DNA of 64,000 nucleotides, from the NCBI RefSeq assembly GCF_947487305.1, contig NZ_CANKWH010000008.1, positions 62,001-126,000 of the forward strand. The letters are read 5' to 3'. Position 1 is the first letter of the stretch; every line of letters begins with the position of its first letter. Of the stretch, positions 1-7,282 are shown in pieces. The DNA comes from an uncultured Paracoccus sp. (GTDB lineage: Bacteria; Pseudomonadota; Alphaproteobacteria; Rhodobacterales; Rhodobacteraceae). The notes below the pieces were generated by a model. The model ran no database searches. It saw only the letters and a list, made by a program, of their open reading frames with translations, and had not been told where the DNA came from. The position numbers were made by a program, and so were the translations under genes.

Positions 1-471
1 CAGCTCGATGATGCGGGGCATCTTTTCATCCGGCTGATCGGCCATGAAGTCCCCCAGATACCAGCGGATGAAGGTAAAGCAGATCACGTCCTCCAGCGCC
101 TGCACCTCGGGATCGCGCTTGATCCCCTGCTTGGTCAGCATCTTGCGGGCGCGGTCGATCTCGTCGCCGTGATAGCCGGCCTCCTCCATGATGCCGCCGA
201 CGCGGTTGGCATGGCGGCGGCCCTGCTCGGTGCGCCATTGCAGATAGCCGGCGCGGTCCATCGAGTAATCATGGCGCGGCAGCTTCCAGCGTTCGATATG
301 CTGGCCCCGGCAGGCGATGCACAAGACGTCCGAGGCTTCGGGGAACAGCCTCAGCTGTTCCGCCGTCATCCGCTCGCCATAAAGCAGCGCGGCCGGGTGG
401 CCGTGCTCCAGCGTCGGATCGGCGGCATTGGCCTTGTCGATGGCGGCAAAGACGGTTTCGAGCGGGGTCAT
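1..471 (-). CDS. DUF4202 family protein (3' end cut by window edge)
   Basis: The 157 visible codons begin MTPLETVFAAIDKANAAD and contain the family-typical stretches LLYGERMTAEQL, IACRGQHIERWKLPR, YSMDRAGYLQWRT and RDPEVQALEDVICFTF. These match my recollection of the DUF4202 family, small soluble proteins of unknown biochemical role found in proteobacteria and fungi. His and Arg residues in the QHIERW and SMDRAGYL segments suggest a helical metal- or nucleotide-binding fold, but that is inference. The gene runs off the left edge, so the C-terminus is missing. It is followed at 66 bp distance by an unrelated convergent-orientation neighbour on the same strand (FAD oxidoreductase ending at 538), which lies upstream of it in transcription. 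No signal peptide or membrane segment is visible. Confidence 0.8.
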   Translation of the reverse strand, partial: MTPLETVFAAIDKANAADPTLEHGHPAALLYGERMTAEQLRLFPEASDVLCIACRGQHIERWKLPRHDYSMDRAGYLQWRTEQGRRHANRVGGIMEEAGYHGDEIDRARKMLTKQGIKRDPEVQALEDVICFTFIRWYLGDFMADQPDEKMPRIIEL

Positions 472-537
472 GGCGGCTGTCCTTTTCCCGCAAGTGTCGC
501 GCGGGTCCGGGCGTGGCGCAAGCGGTGATGTGGCTGT

Positions 538-1548
538 TTACGCGGCGGGCAGGCGGAAGCCGTCGGGGATGTCATCGCGACCCTCGAGGATCAGGTCGGC
601 CATCAGACAGGCGATCTTCGGGGCCATGCCGAAGCCGATCTTGAAGCCGCCATTGGCGATGAAATGCCCGGGCCGACCGGGGAAGGGTCCGAGGATCGGC
701 GCTCGGCTTTGCGCGCGGGGACGGATGCCGGCCCAGGTCTCGATCAGCGCCGCACCCTCCAGCACCGGGCAAAGGTTCCGGGCGCGGGTCAGCAGCGCGT
801 CGATCTGGTCGTCGGGGCGGTCGTGGTCGAACGTGCTTTCGCTGGTCGAGCCGATGGCCGTGGTGCCATCCGCATGGGGCACGATGTAAAGCCCGTCGGC
901 AAAGACCTGCGGACTGTCCGGCAGGGCAAGATCCAGCAGCGCCGACTGTCCCTTGACCCCCTGACCGATCTTGCGCCCGGTCGCGGCGTTCAGCGCCAGT
1001 AGTCCTTCGGTGCCAGTGGCCCAGATCACCGGGCCGGGCAGGTCGTCGGGCGCGGCCTGTCCTTCGATCACTTCGCCGCCCTTGGCGCGGATGGCCCCGG
1101 CGAGCGCCTGCAACGCGTCGCGCGGGTTCAGCCGTGCGGTCAGGTCGTCCTCGAGCCAGAGGCCGGCTGTGGCCAGCGGGCTGGCCGGGTTCTCGACAAT
1201 CCGCATCCCGATCCCCTCGGGCCAATGCCGCGCCGCGCCGTCGAGCCGGGGTTGCAGGGCAGCGGGATCAGTGACCGGCTGCAACCGGCCCATGCGGGCA
1301 TAGCCGCTGGACAGGCCCGAGACAGCCTCGACCTCGGCCCAGAAGTCCGGGGCCATCAGCAGGCTCTCCAGCTGAAACGCCTTCTTGTCGTTCCAGGTGT
1401 CGGGGGTATGCGGGGCCAGCGCGCCAACATGGCCGCCCGAGGAACCGGCACCGATCCGCCGCGCCTCGAAGACGTGCACGCGCGCCCCACGCCGCGCCAT
1501 CTCCCAGGTACAGGCAAGGCCGAAGATGCCGCCGCCGATCACGCTCAC
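538..1548 (-). CDS. FAD-dependent oxidoreductase, DadA/MnmC2-like
   Basis: The N-terminus carries a classic Rossmann dinucleotide motif, SVIGGGIFGLACTWEMARRG followed by VFEARRIGAGSSGG, and the C-terminus has the conserved GIRPRAQSRAPILGPF and GFKIGFGMAP segments of the DAO (glycine oxidase/D-amino-acid dehydrogenase) family. The gene lies head-to-head with mnmD. In gamma-proteobacteria the methyltransferase and an FAD oxidoreductase are fused as MnmC, which makes mnm5s2U in tRNA, so this protein may be the separate oxidase half; the pairing is suggestive, not proof. I start at GTG 1548, preceded by AGGGG about 10 nt upstream. ATG 1587 is possible and would make its start codon overlap the mnmD start. 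At 336 residues the length is normal for the family. Confidence 0.8.
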   Translation of the reverse strand: MSVIGGGIFGLACTWEMARRGARVHVFEARRIGAGSSGGHVGALAPHTPDTWNDKKAFQLESLLMAPDFWAEVEAVSGLSSGYARMGRLQPVTDPAALQPRLDGAARHWPEGIGMRIVENPASPLATAGLWLEDDLTARLNPRDALQALAGAIRAKGGEVIEGQAAPDDLPGPVIWATGTEGLLALNAATGRKIGQGVKGQSALLDLALPDSPQVFADGLYIVPHADGTTAIGSTSESTFDHDRPDDQIDALLTRARNLCPVLEGAALIETWAGIRPRAQSRAPILGPFPGRPGHFIANGGFKIGFGMAPKIACLMADLILEGRDDIPDGFRLPAA

Positions 1549-1585
1549 GCTTGCCAACCCCTGCGCCTTTCCCCTAGCTGCCGGC

Positions 1586-2257
1586 ATGAGCGAGTTACCC
1601 GAGAACGGCAGCGGCAACCAGCCGCATCTGGAATGGCGCGAGGGCGGCATTCCGGTCTCGACCCGCTTTGACGACCCCTATTTCAGCCTCGCGGGCGGGC
1701 TGGCCGAGACGGCGCATGTGTTTCTGGCCGGCAATGACCTGCCGGCGCGGCTGCGGTCGGGGTTTCACGTGGCGGAACTGGGCTTCGGCACCGGGCTGAA
1801 CCTCTTGGCGCTGGCACGGCTGGCGACCGTGCCGCTGCGCTTTACCAGCTTCGAGGGGTATCCGATGAGCGTCGAACAGATGGAACAGGCCCATGCGGCT
1901 TTCCCCGATCTGGCGGACCTCTCGGCGCAGCTGCGTGCCGGCTGGTCCGCGCGTCGGATGCAGGTGGGTCTGGTCGAGGCCGAGGTGATCGAGGGCGATG
2001 TGCGGAGCACGCTGCCCGGCTGGCAGGGGCGGGCGGATGCCTGGTTTCTCGACGGCTTCTCTCCGGCCAAGAACCCCGAGATGTGGGGCGAGGCGCTGAT
2101 GGGTGAGGTGGGCTGTCACACCGCGCCGGGTGGCAGCTTCGCCACCTATACCGCCGCCGGCCATGTGCGGCGCGCGCTGGCGGCGGTGGGCTTTGTAGTC
2201 GAGCGCCGCCCCGGCTTTGCCGGCAAGCGGCACATGTCGGCGGGGCGGTTGCCCTAG
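1586..2257 (+). CDS. mnmD: tRNA (mnm5s2U34)-methyltransferase MnmD
   Basis: The 223-residue protein has the DUF752 pattern of MnmD: WREGGIPVSTRFDDPYFS near the N-terminus, the SAM-binding loop ELGFGTGLNLL, and the family signature WFLDGFSPAKNPEMW, then FATYTAAGHVRRAL and a C-terminal PGFAGKRHM. Members transfer a methyl group to the 5-aminomethyl group of 2-thiouridine at the tRNA wobble position in the cytoplasm. The single-domain form matches stand-alone MnmD rather than the fused MnmC. There is no good Shine-Dalgarno upstream of ATG 1586, where the sequence is shared with the opposite-strand gene. Its stop TAG shares the palindrome CTAG with the stop of the convergent rhomboid gene. Confidence 0.9.
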   Translation: MSELPENGSGNQPHLEWREGGIPVSTRFDDPYFSLAGGLAETAHVFLAGNDLPARLRSGFHVAELGFGTGLNLLALARLATVPLRFTSFEGYPMSVEQMEQAHAAFPDLADLSAQLRAGWSARRMQVGLVEAEVIEGDVRSTLPGWQGRADAWFLDGFSPAKNPEMWGEALMGEVGCHTAPGGSFATYTAAGHVRRALAAVGFVVERRPGFAGKRHMSAGRLP

Positions 2258-2979
2258 CGCCGCACCGTGGGGATGCGGCTCTGCGGATAGTCGATCGCCG
2301 GATGCGGCGGATGGCCGTGGGTGCGCTGCCAGAAACCCGGCCCGCCACGCCGCAGGAACAGCGGCAAGGCCAGCACGATCCCCGCGACGAAACCGCCGGC
2401 ATGGGCCCAATAGGCCACGCCCTCCTCGGCGCCAAGGGTCGAGAAGCCGCCAAAGACCTGCAGCGCGAACCAGAAGGCCAGCATCACCCAGGCCGGGATG
2501 GTGAAGATCTTGATGATGATGATGATGATCACCAGCACGTCCACCTTGGCACGCGGAAAGAGCAGCAGATAGGCCCCCATCACCCCGGCAATCGCCCCCG
2601 AGGCTCCGACCATCGGCACGCCGGAATTCGGGTCGGGAATGATCTGCGCGAAGGCCGCCGCCAACCCGCAGGCGAGGTAGAACAGCAGGAACCCCAGATG
2701 CCCCATCTGGTCCTCGAGATTGTCGCCGAAGATCCACAGGAACAGCAGGTTGCCGCCGATATGCAGGAAACCCGCATGCAGGAACATGTGGCTGACCAGC
2801 CCCCACAGCATCTCTCCATGCGTCACGGCGACGGGATAAAGCGCAAGCTGTGCCCAAAGCGCGTTGAACTGGTCGCTCCAGCCCTGCGTCAGCACGAACA
2901 TCAGAAGGTTCAGCGCGATCAGCGCCATGGTGACATAGGGCCGCCGCGTCGACGGGTTGTGGTCGCGGATCGGGAACAT
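2254..2979 (-). CDS. Rhomboid family intramembrane serine protease
   Basis: The 241-residue polytopic membrane protein has the rhomboid hallmarks: HMFLHAGFLHIGGNLLFLWIFGD (roughly residues 64-86), the catalytic serine motif GASGAIAG (Ser128) and the partner histidine in WAHAGGFVAG (His193). Rhomboids cleave transmembrane substrates within the bilayer. About six hydrophobic helices are visible. Residues 151-156 are six consecutive isoleucines coded by a perfect trinucleotide run. ATG 2979 is preceded by GAAAGG at a suitable distance. The gene is convergent with mnmD, with overlapping stops. The gene at 3091 is divergent from it, so the two may share a promoter region of about 110 bp. Confidence 0.92.
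   Translation of the reverse strand: MFPIRDHNPSTRRPYVTMALIALNLLMFVLTQGWSDQFNALWAQLALYPVAVTHGEMLWGLVSHMFLHAGFLHIGGNLLFLWIFGDNLEDQMGHLGFLLFYLACGLAAAFAQIIPDPNSGVPMVGASGAIAGVMGAYLLLFPRAKVDVLVIIIIIIKIFTIPAWVMLAFWFALQVFGGFSTLGAEEGVAYWAHAGGFVAGIVLALPLFLRRGGPGFWQRTHGHPPHPAIDYPQSRIPTVRR
2512..2529. repeat. (GAT)6 trinucleotide run in the rhomboid gene
   Basis: Six perfect GAT units on the + strand read as six ATC (Ile) codons on the coding strand, inside a predicted membrane helix. Length changes would be in frame. Confidence 0.9.
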
Positions 2980-3090
2980 CGGGGGGCCTTTCGTGGTCGT
3001 CTGCGACAACCTGCCCCTTCGCGCGCCATCTGGCAAGCCGGGCGCGGCCAAGGTAGACATGGCGCCAGACCAGGGGTGAGGAGCCTTGCC

Positions 3091-4359
3091 ATGAGCACGA
3101 TGACCGATCGCAAGAACGCCGCCATTTCCCGCGGTGTCGGCATGACGACGCAGATCTATGCCGACCGCGCCGAGAATGCCGAGATCTGGGACAAGGCGGG
3201 CAACCGCTATATCGACTTCGCCGCCGGGATCGCCGTGGTGAATACCGGCCACCGGCATCCCAAGGTGATGGCTGCGGTCAAGGATCAGCTCGACCGCTTC
3301 ACGCATACCTGCCATCAGGTCGTGCCCTACGAGAATTACGTCGAACTGGCAGAGCGGCTGAACAACCTCGTGCCCGGCGATTTCCCGAAAAAGACCATCT
3401 TCGCCACCACCGGCGCCGAGGCGGTCGAGAATGCGGTGAAGATCGCACGGCACTATACCGGTCGTCCGGGCATCGTGGCCTTTGCCGGCGGCTTCCATGG
3501 CCGCACCTTCATGGGCATGGCGCTGACCGGCAAGGTCCAGCCCTACAAGGCCGGGTTCGGGCCGATGATGAACGATGTCTGGCACCTGCCGTTTCCCAAT
3601 CCGCTGCATGGCGTCACCGAGGCCGATGCGCTGGCGGCGCTGGACCGGCTGTTCAAGGCCGATCTGGAACCCGGCCGGGTCGCGGCCTTCATCATCGAGC
3701 CGGTTCAGGGCGAGGGCGGTTTCTACGAGGTGCCGACGAGCTTCGTGCAGAAGCTGCGCGAGATCGCCGACGCTTACGGCATCCTCCTGATCGCCGACGA
3801 GGTGCAGACCGGCTTTGCCCGGACCGGCAAGCTGTTCGCGATGGAACATCACGGCGTTGCCGCCGATCTGACGACGATGGCGAAGGGGCTGGGCGGTGGC
3901 TTGCCGATCAGCGCCGTCACCGGCCGGGCCGAGGTGATGGACAGCCCCAATCCCGGCGGTCTGGGCGGCACCTATGCGGGCAACCCGCTGGGCGTGGCGG
4001 CGGCCCATGCGGTCCTTGACGTGATCGAGGAAGAGGGGCTGAACGACCGCGCCACCCGTCTGGGTCAGCGGCTGAAGCAACGGCTGGCGGCGCTGCGCGA
4101 CGAGGTGCCCGAGATCATCGACATCCGCGGCCCCGGCTTCATGAACGCGGTCGAGTTCAACGTCACTGGCAGCGACAAGCCGAACCCCGACTTTGCCAAC
4201 CGGGTCAGGGAAGAGGCGCTGAAGCGCAACCTGATCCTGCTGACCTGCGGCGTTTATGGCAACGTGATCCGCTTCCTCGCGCCGCTGACCATCCCCGATC
4301 CGGTCTTCGACGAGGCGCTGGATATTCTGGAAGACAGCATCAAGGCCGCGCGCGGCTGA
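3091..4359 (+). CDS. gabT: 4-aminobutyrate aminotransferase
   Basis: This 422-residue class III PLP aminotransferase has the features of GabT: the N-terminal VGMTTQIYADRAENAEIWD, ATTGAEAVENAVKIAR, the FHGRTFMGMALTGK segment, IADEVQTGFARTGK with the ring-nitrogen Asp near 236, and the Schiff-base lysine in TMAKGLGGG (Lys265). It converts GABA and 2-oxoglutarate to succinate semialdehyde and glutamate. The strong match of GGVTGRAEVMD-type C-domain and ITCGVYGNVIRFLAPL favours GabT over ArgD, but 5-aminovalerate could also be a substrate. A GAGGAG Shine-Dalgarno sits 8 nt ahead of ATG 3091. No succinate-semialdehyde dehydrogenase gene lies next to it in this window. Confidence 0.92.
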   Translation: MSTMTDRKNAAISRGVGMTTQIYADRAENAEIWDKAGNRYIDFAAGIAVVNTGHRHPKVMAAVKDQLDRFTHTCHQVVPYENYVELAERLNNLVPGDFPKKTIFATTGAEAVENAVKIARHYTGRPGIVAFAGGFHGRTFMGMALTGKVQPYKAGFGPMMNDVWHLPFPNPLHGVTEADALAALDRLFKADLEPGRVAAFIIEPVQGEGGFYEVPTSFVQKLREIADAYGILLIADEVQTGFARTGKLFAMEHHGVAADLTTMAKGLGGGLPISAVTGRAEVMDSPNPGGLGGTYAGNPLGVAAAHAVLDVIEEEGLNDRATRLGQRLKQRLAALRDEVPEIIDIRGPGFMNAVEFNVTGSDKPNPDFANRVREEALKRNLILLTCGVYGNVIRFLAPLTIPDPVFDEALDILEDSIKAARG

Positions 4360-4394
4360 GACCTGCCCGTCGGGCTTGTGCGAATTTGAACAGG

Positions 4395-4423
4395 CGCGGT
4401 GAGTGGACAAGCCATTCACCGCG
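4395..4423 (+). terminator. Hairpin terminator after gabT
   Basis: A 12-bp stem (one G-T pair) with a 5-nt loop ACAAG is followed by TTCT. It separates gabT from the ABC exporter genes. Confidence 0.55.
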
Positions 4424-4461
4424 TTCTAGCTTGCGCGTCTTGCAAACCGAGGAGCCGCCGC

Positions 4462-5388
4462 ATGGGCGCGATCATCGAGGTCGATCATCTTTCGAAACAA
4501 TATGCCAGCGGCACCAAGGCGCTGGACGATGTCAGCCTGACCATCGAGGAGGGCGAGATCCTGGCGCTGCTGGGGCCGAACGGCGCCGGCAAGACCACGC
4601 TGATCTCGATCATCTGCGGGCTGGTGGTGCCCACGGGCGGCACGGTGCGCGTCGGCGGCCATGACATCCGCACCGACTGGCGGGCGGCGCGCGAGCTGAT
4701 CGGGCTGGTGCCGCAGGAAATTTCGCTCGATCTCTTCGAGACGGTCGAGAACAGCGTGAAATTCTCGCGCGGGCTTTACGGAAAGCCGGCCGATCCGGCC
4801 TATGTCGAACAGGTGCTGCGCAGCCTGACGCTGTGGGACAAGCGCAAGGCGCAGGTGCGCGAACTCTCGGGCGGGATGAAGCGCCGGGTGCTGATCGCCA
4901 AGGCGCTGGCGCACAAGCCGCGCGTCTTGTTCCTCGACGAGCCGACCGCAGGGGTCGATGTCACCCTGCGCCGCGAGATGTGGCAGGTGGTGCGGCAGCT
5001 GCGGGCGGATGGGGTGACGATCATCCTGACCACGCATTATCTCGAAGAGGCCGAGGAAATGGCCGACCGGATCGGCGTCATCGACAAGGGCCAGCTGCAA
5101 CTGGTTCGGCCCAAGGCCGAACTGATGGGCGAGTTCGGCTGCAAGACCCTGACGATCGAGCTGGACCAGCCGCTGACGGCGCTGCCCGAGACCCTGCAGG
5201 GCCGTAACCTGACGCTGTCCGAGGACCGCCAGTCGATCAGCTATGACTATGAATCACGCGCCGGCCGCTCGGGCATCGGCCGCCTGCTGGCCGATCTCTC
5301 GGCGGCAGGGGTCAGCGTCCGCGACGTCTCGACCCGGCAATCCAGCCTTGAGGATGTGTTCCTAAACCTGTTGGAGGACAAGGCATGA
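4462..5388 (+). CDS. ABC-2 type exporter, ATP-binding protein
   Basis: The 308-residue ATPase has Walker A GPNGAGKTT, the Q-loop LVPQE, the signature LSGGMKRRVL, Walker B RVLFLDEPTAGVD and the switch histidine in TTHYLEEAEEMADRIG. The order and the DrrA/NodI-like C-terminal extension (after about residue 220, ending with SSLEDVFLNLL) place it with ABC-2 drug/polysaccharide exporter ATPases. It overlaps the permease start by 4 bp (ATGA), so the two are translationally coupled and should form one inner-membrane exporter. GAGGAG precedes ATG 4462. The substrate cannot be read from the sequence. Confidence 0.92.
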   Translation: MGAIIEVDHLSKQYASGTKALDDVSLTIEEGEILALLGPNGAGKTTLISIICGLVVPTGGTVRVGGHDIRTDWRAARELIGLVPQEISLDLFETVENSVKFSRGLYGKPADPAYVEQVLRSLTLWDKRKAQVRELSGGMKRRVLIAKALAHKPRVLFLDEPTAGVDVTLRREMWQVVRQLRADGVTIILTTHYLEEAEEMADRIGVIDKGQLQLVRPKAELMGEFGCKTLTIELDQPLTALPETLQGRNLTLSEDRQSISYDYESRAGRSGIGRLLADLSAAGVSVRDVSTRQSSLEDVFLNLLEDKA

Positions 5389-6146
5389 ACTGGCAATCCG
5401 TCCGCGCCATCTACCGCAAGGAGATGATGCGCTTCTTCCGCACGCTGACCCAGTCCATCGCCTCGCCGGTGATCTCGACGACGCTCTATTTCGTGGTTTT
5501 CGGTGCCGCGCTTGGCAATCGCATCCAGTCGGTCGAGGGCATCGACTACGGCGCCTTCATCGTGCCGGGGCTGATGATGCTGACGGTGCTGCAGCAATCA
5601 GTGGCCAATGCCAGCTTCGGCATCTACTTCCCGAAATTCTCGGGCACGATCTATGAATTGCTCGTGGCGCCCACGGGCTGGGCCGAAGTGGTACTGGGCT
5701 TTGTCGGCGCGGCGGCGACCAAGGCGATCTTTGTGGCGCTGCTGATCCTTGGCACCAGCTTCTTCTTCGTCGACATCCATGTCGTCCACCCGGTCTGGAT
5801 GATGGCCTTCCTGGTCCTCTCGGCCATCGGCTTCTCGCTTCTGGGCTTCATCATCGGCCTCTGGGCCAAGAATTTCGAGCAGTTGCAGATCATCCCGATG
5901 ATGGTCATCACGCCGCTCGTCTTTCTTGGCGGGGCCTTCTACTCGGCCAGCATGTTGCCGCCCTTCTGGGAGGGCGTGGCCAAGCTGAACCCGGTGCTTT
6001 ACCTGATCTCGGGCTTCCGTTGGGCCTTCTTCGGGCTGGCCGATGTGCCGGTGGGCGTGTCGCTGGTGGCGGTGGCGATCATGATCGGCCTCTGCATGGC
6101 GCTGATCCGCTGGATCTTCTACACCGGCTGGCGGCTGCGCGAGTAA
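5385..6146 (+). CDS. ABC-2 type exporter, permease
   Basis: This 253-residue membrane protein begins with a cytoplasmic MNWQSVRAIYRKEMMRF amphipathic stretch followed by about six hydrophobic segments. It contains the ABC-2 permease pattern YGAFIVPGLMMLTVLQQSVANASFG and, near the C-terminus, TPLVFLGGAFYSASMLPPFWEGVAKLNPVLYLISGFRW. It pairs with the ATPase whose gene it overlaps. It is similar in architecture to the second ABC-2 permease at 28138, which has no ATPase neighbour. The exported compound is unknown. Confidence 0.9.
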   Translation: MNWQSVRAIYRKEMMRFFRTLTQSIASPVISTTLYFVVFGAALGNRIQSVEGIDYGAFIVPGLMMLTVLQQSVANASFGIYFPKFSGTIYELLVAPTGWAEVVLGFVGAAATKAIFVALLILGTSFFFVDIHVVHPVWMMAFLVLSAIGFSLLGFIIGLWAKNFEQLQIIPMMVITPLVFLGGAFYSASMLPPFWEGVAKLNPVLYLISGFRWAFFGLADVPVGVSLVAVAIMIGLCMALIRWIFYTGWRLRE

Positions 6147-6230
6147 TCGTCGCACCCTGCAACCTGTCGTGGACAAGCCCGGGAGCCTGTGAGAGATTTT
6201 TCCAACGAAACCAATGTTGGAGAGACTATC

Positions 6231-6743
6231 ATGGGTTCTCGAGTTCTCTGGATCGTTGTCGGCGCAATCTCGGTTCTGGCCGGGATCTTCGCCCTCGCCA
6301 ATCCGCTGGCGGCGACGCTGGCCGCCGAGACGCTGGCCGGCTGGGGCTTCCTGATCGTCGGCATCTTGCAGGTCGTCTTCGCCTTCCGCGACATCGGCTG
6401 GGGCGCGCGCATCTGGGCGATCCTGATCGGCCTTGCCTTCGTGTTGACCGGCATCTCGCTTCTGGGCAATCCGCTGGCCGGGATCATCTCGCTGACGGTT
6501 CTGGTGGCGGTGATGTTTCTGGTGGTGGGCGTCGCCAAGGTCATCCTGTCCTTCTCGCTGCCGCGTGGACCCGGCTTCTGGCTGTTGCTGCTCAGCGGCG
6601 CGCTGTCGGTGGTACTGGCGGTGATGATCTTCTCGAACTTCCCGCAATCCGCCGCAGTGATCCTTGGCGTTCTGCTGGCGATCGAACTGATCTCGAACGG
6701 GGTGGCGATGATCACCCTCGGCTCGATGCGGCGCGCGGCCTAG
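6231..6743 (+). CDS. HdeD-like DUF308 membrane protein
   Basis: The 170-residue protein consists almost entirely of six hydrophobic segments with repeated GISVLAGIFALANPLAA and VLTGISLLGNPLAGIISLT units, the internal-repeat pattern of DUF308/HdeD proteins. HdeD of E. coli is an inner-membrane acid-stress protein; the function here is inferred only from family. GGAGAGA lies 6 nt ahead of ATG 6231 and its 5' part sits in the 3' arm of a small hairpin (TCCAAC at 6201-6206, GTTGGA at 6216-6221), which could limit translation. Its stop shares CTAG with the stop of the convergent gene. Confidence 0.85.
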   Translation: MGSRVLWIVVGAISVLAGIFALANPLAATLAAETLAGWGFLIVGILQVVFAFRDIGWGARIWAILIGLAFVLTGISLLGNPLAGIISLTVLVAVMFLVVGVAKVILSFSLPRGPGFWLLLLSGALSVVLAVMIFSNFPQSAAVILGVLLAIELISNGVAMITLGSMRRAA

Positions 6744-7177
6744 CGGCAGATCTTGATCTGCGGGTCGAGGCGGCGGTACTCGGCGGCGGTCAGCACCTGC
6801 ATGTCCAGCGAATACTGCCAACTCGCAAACCAGCGGCGGCGGATCTCGCCGCGATAGAACTGGCCCATGATGTCGCCCACCATTGGCGGGATGATCTTGG
6901 TCCCGGGAAGGCGCGGGGCATGAAATCCAACCCGCGCCTTGGGATCAAGGCAGGCATTGGGCAAGCTGAGGTAAATGGTGCAGGCCGAGCGGCAATAGCC
7001 GCGAATCCGCACTTGCCGTCCTGAACGCTGCAGCTGGTTGCGCCTTTGGATCGTTTCCAGCACGTTGCCGCCGGAATCGTTCGAAATGTCGATGGGGCGC
7101 CGGGACTGCGCTTCGACCGGGGTTGCGGCGGGCAGGCTCAGCAGGACGGACAGGGCGATCAGGACAGGTTTCAACAT
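6740..7177 (-). CDS. Secreted protein with ClpP/COG3904-like domain
   Basis: The 145-residue product starts with a clear signal peptide (MLKPVLIALSVLLSLPAATPVEA, cleavage near residue 23), so it should be periplasmic. The mature part has GNVLETIQRRNQLQRSGRQVRIRGYCRSACTIYLSLPNACLDPKARVGFHAP, which resembles the SxCT...GFH pattern of the ClpP/crotonase-fold periplasmic proteins grouped in COG3904. The serine in CRSACT is at the place of the ClpP nucleophile, but no full catalytic triad can be confirmed. Function is unknown. The stop codon overlaps that of the HdeD-like gene within CTAG. Divergent from rimO by about 105 bp. Confidence 0.75.
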   Translation of the reverse strand: MLKPVLIALSVLLSLPAATPVEAQSRRPIDISNDSGGNVLETIQRRNQLQRSGRQVRIRGYCRSACTIYLSLPNACLDPKARVGFHAPRLPGTKIIPPMVGDIMGQFYRGEIRRRWFASWQYSLDMQVLTAAEYRRLDPQIKICR

Positions 7178-7282
7178 CCGGTCAATTTGCGACAGCCGCG
7201 CGCCGGGGGAAAGCCACATTGCCGCGAGCGACAGCCCGACAGGCGGCAGCCTGCCCTTGCCCGGTGACGGGCGGGGCCGTAT

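Noticed and set aside
2512..2529. Phase-variable frameshift switch in the rhomboid gene
   Set aside because: The unit is three bases, so slippage keeps the reading frame; it can alter helix length but not switch the gene off.
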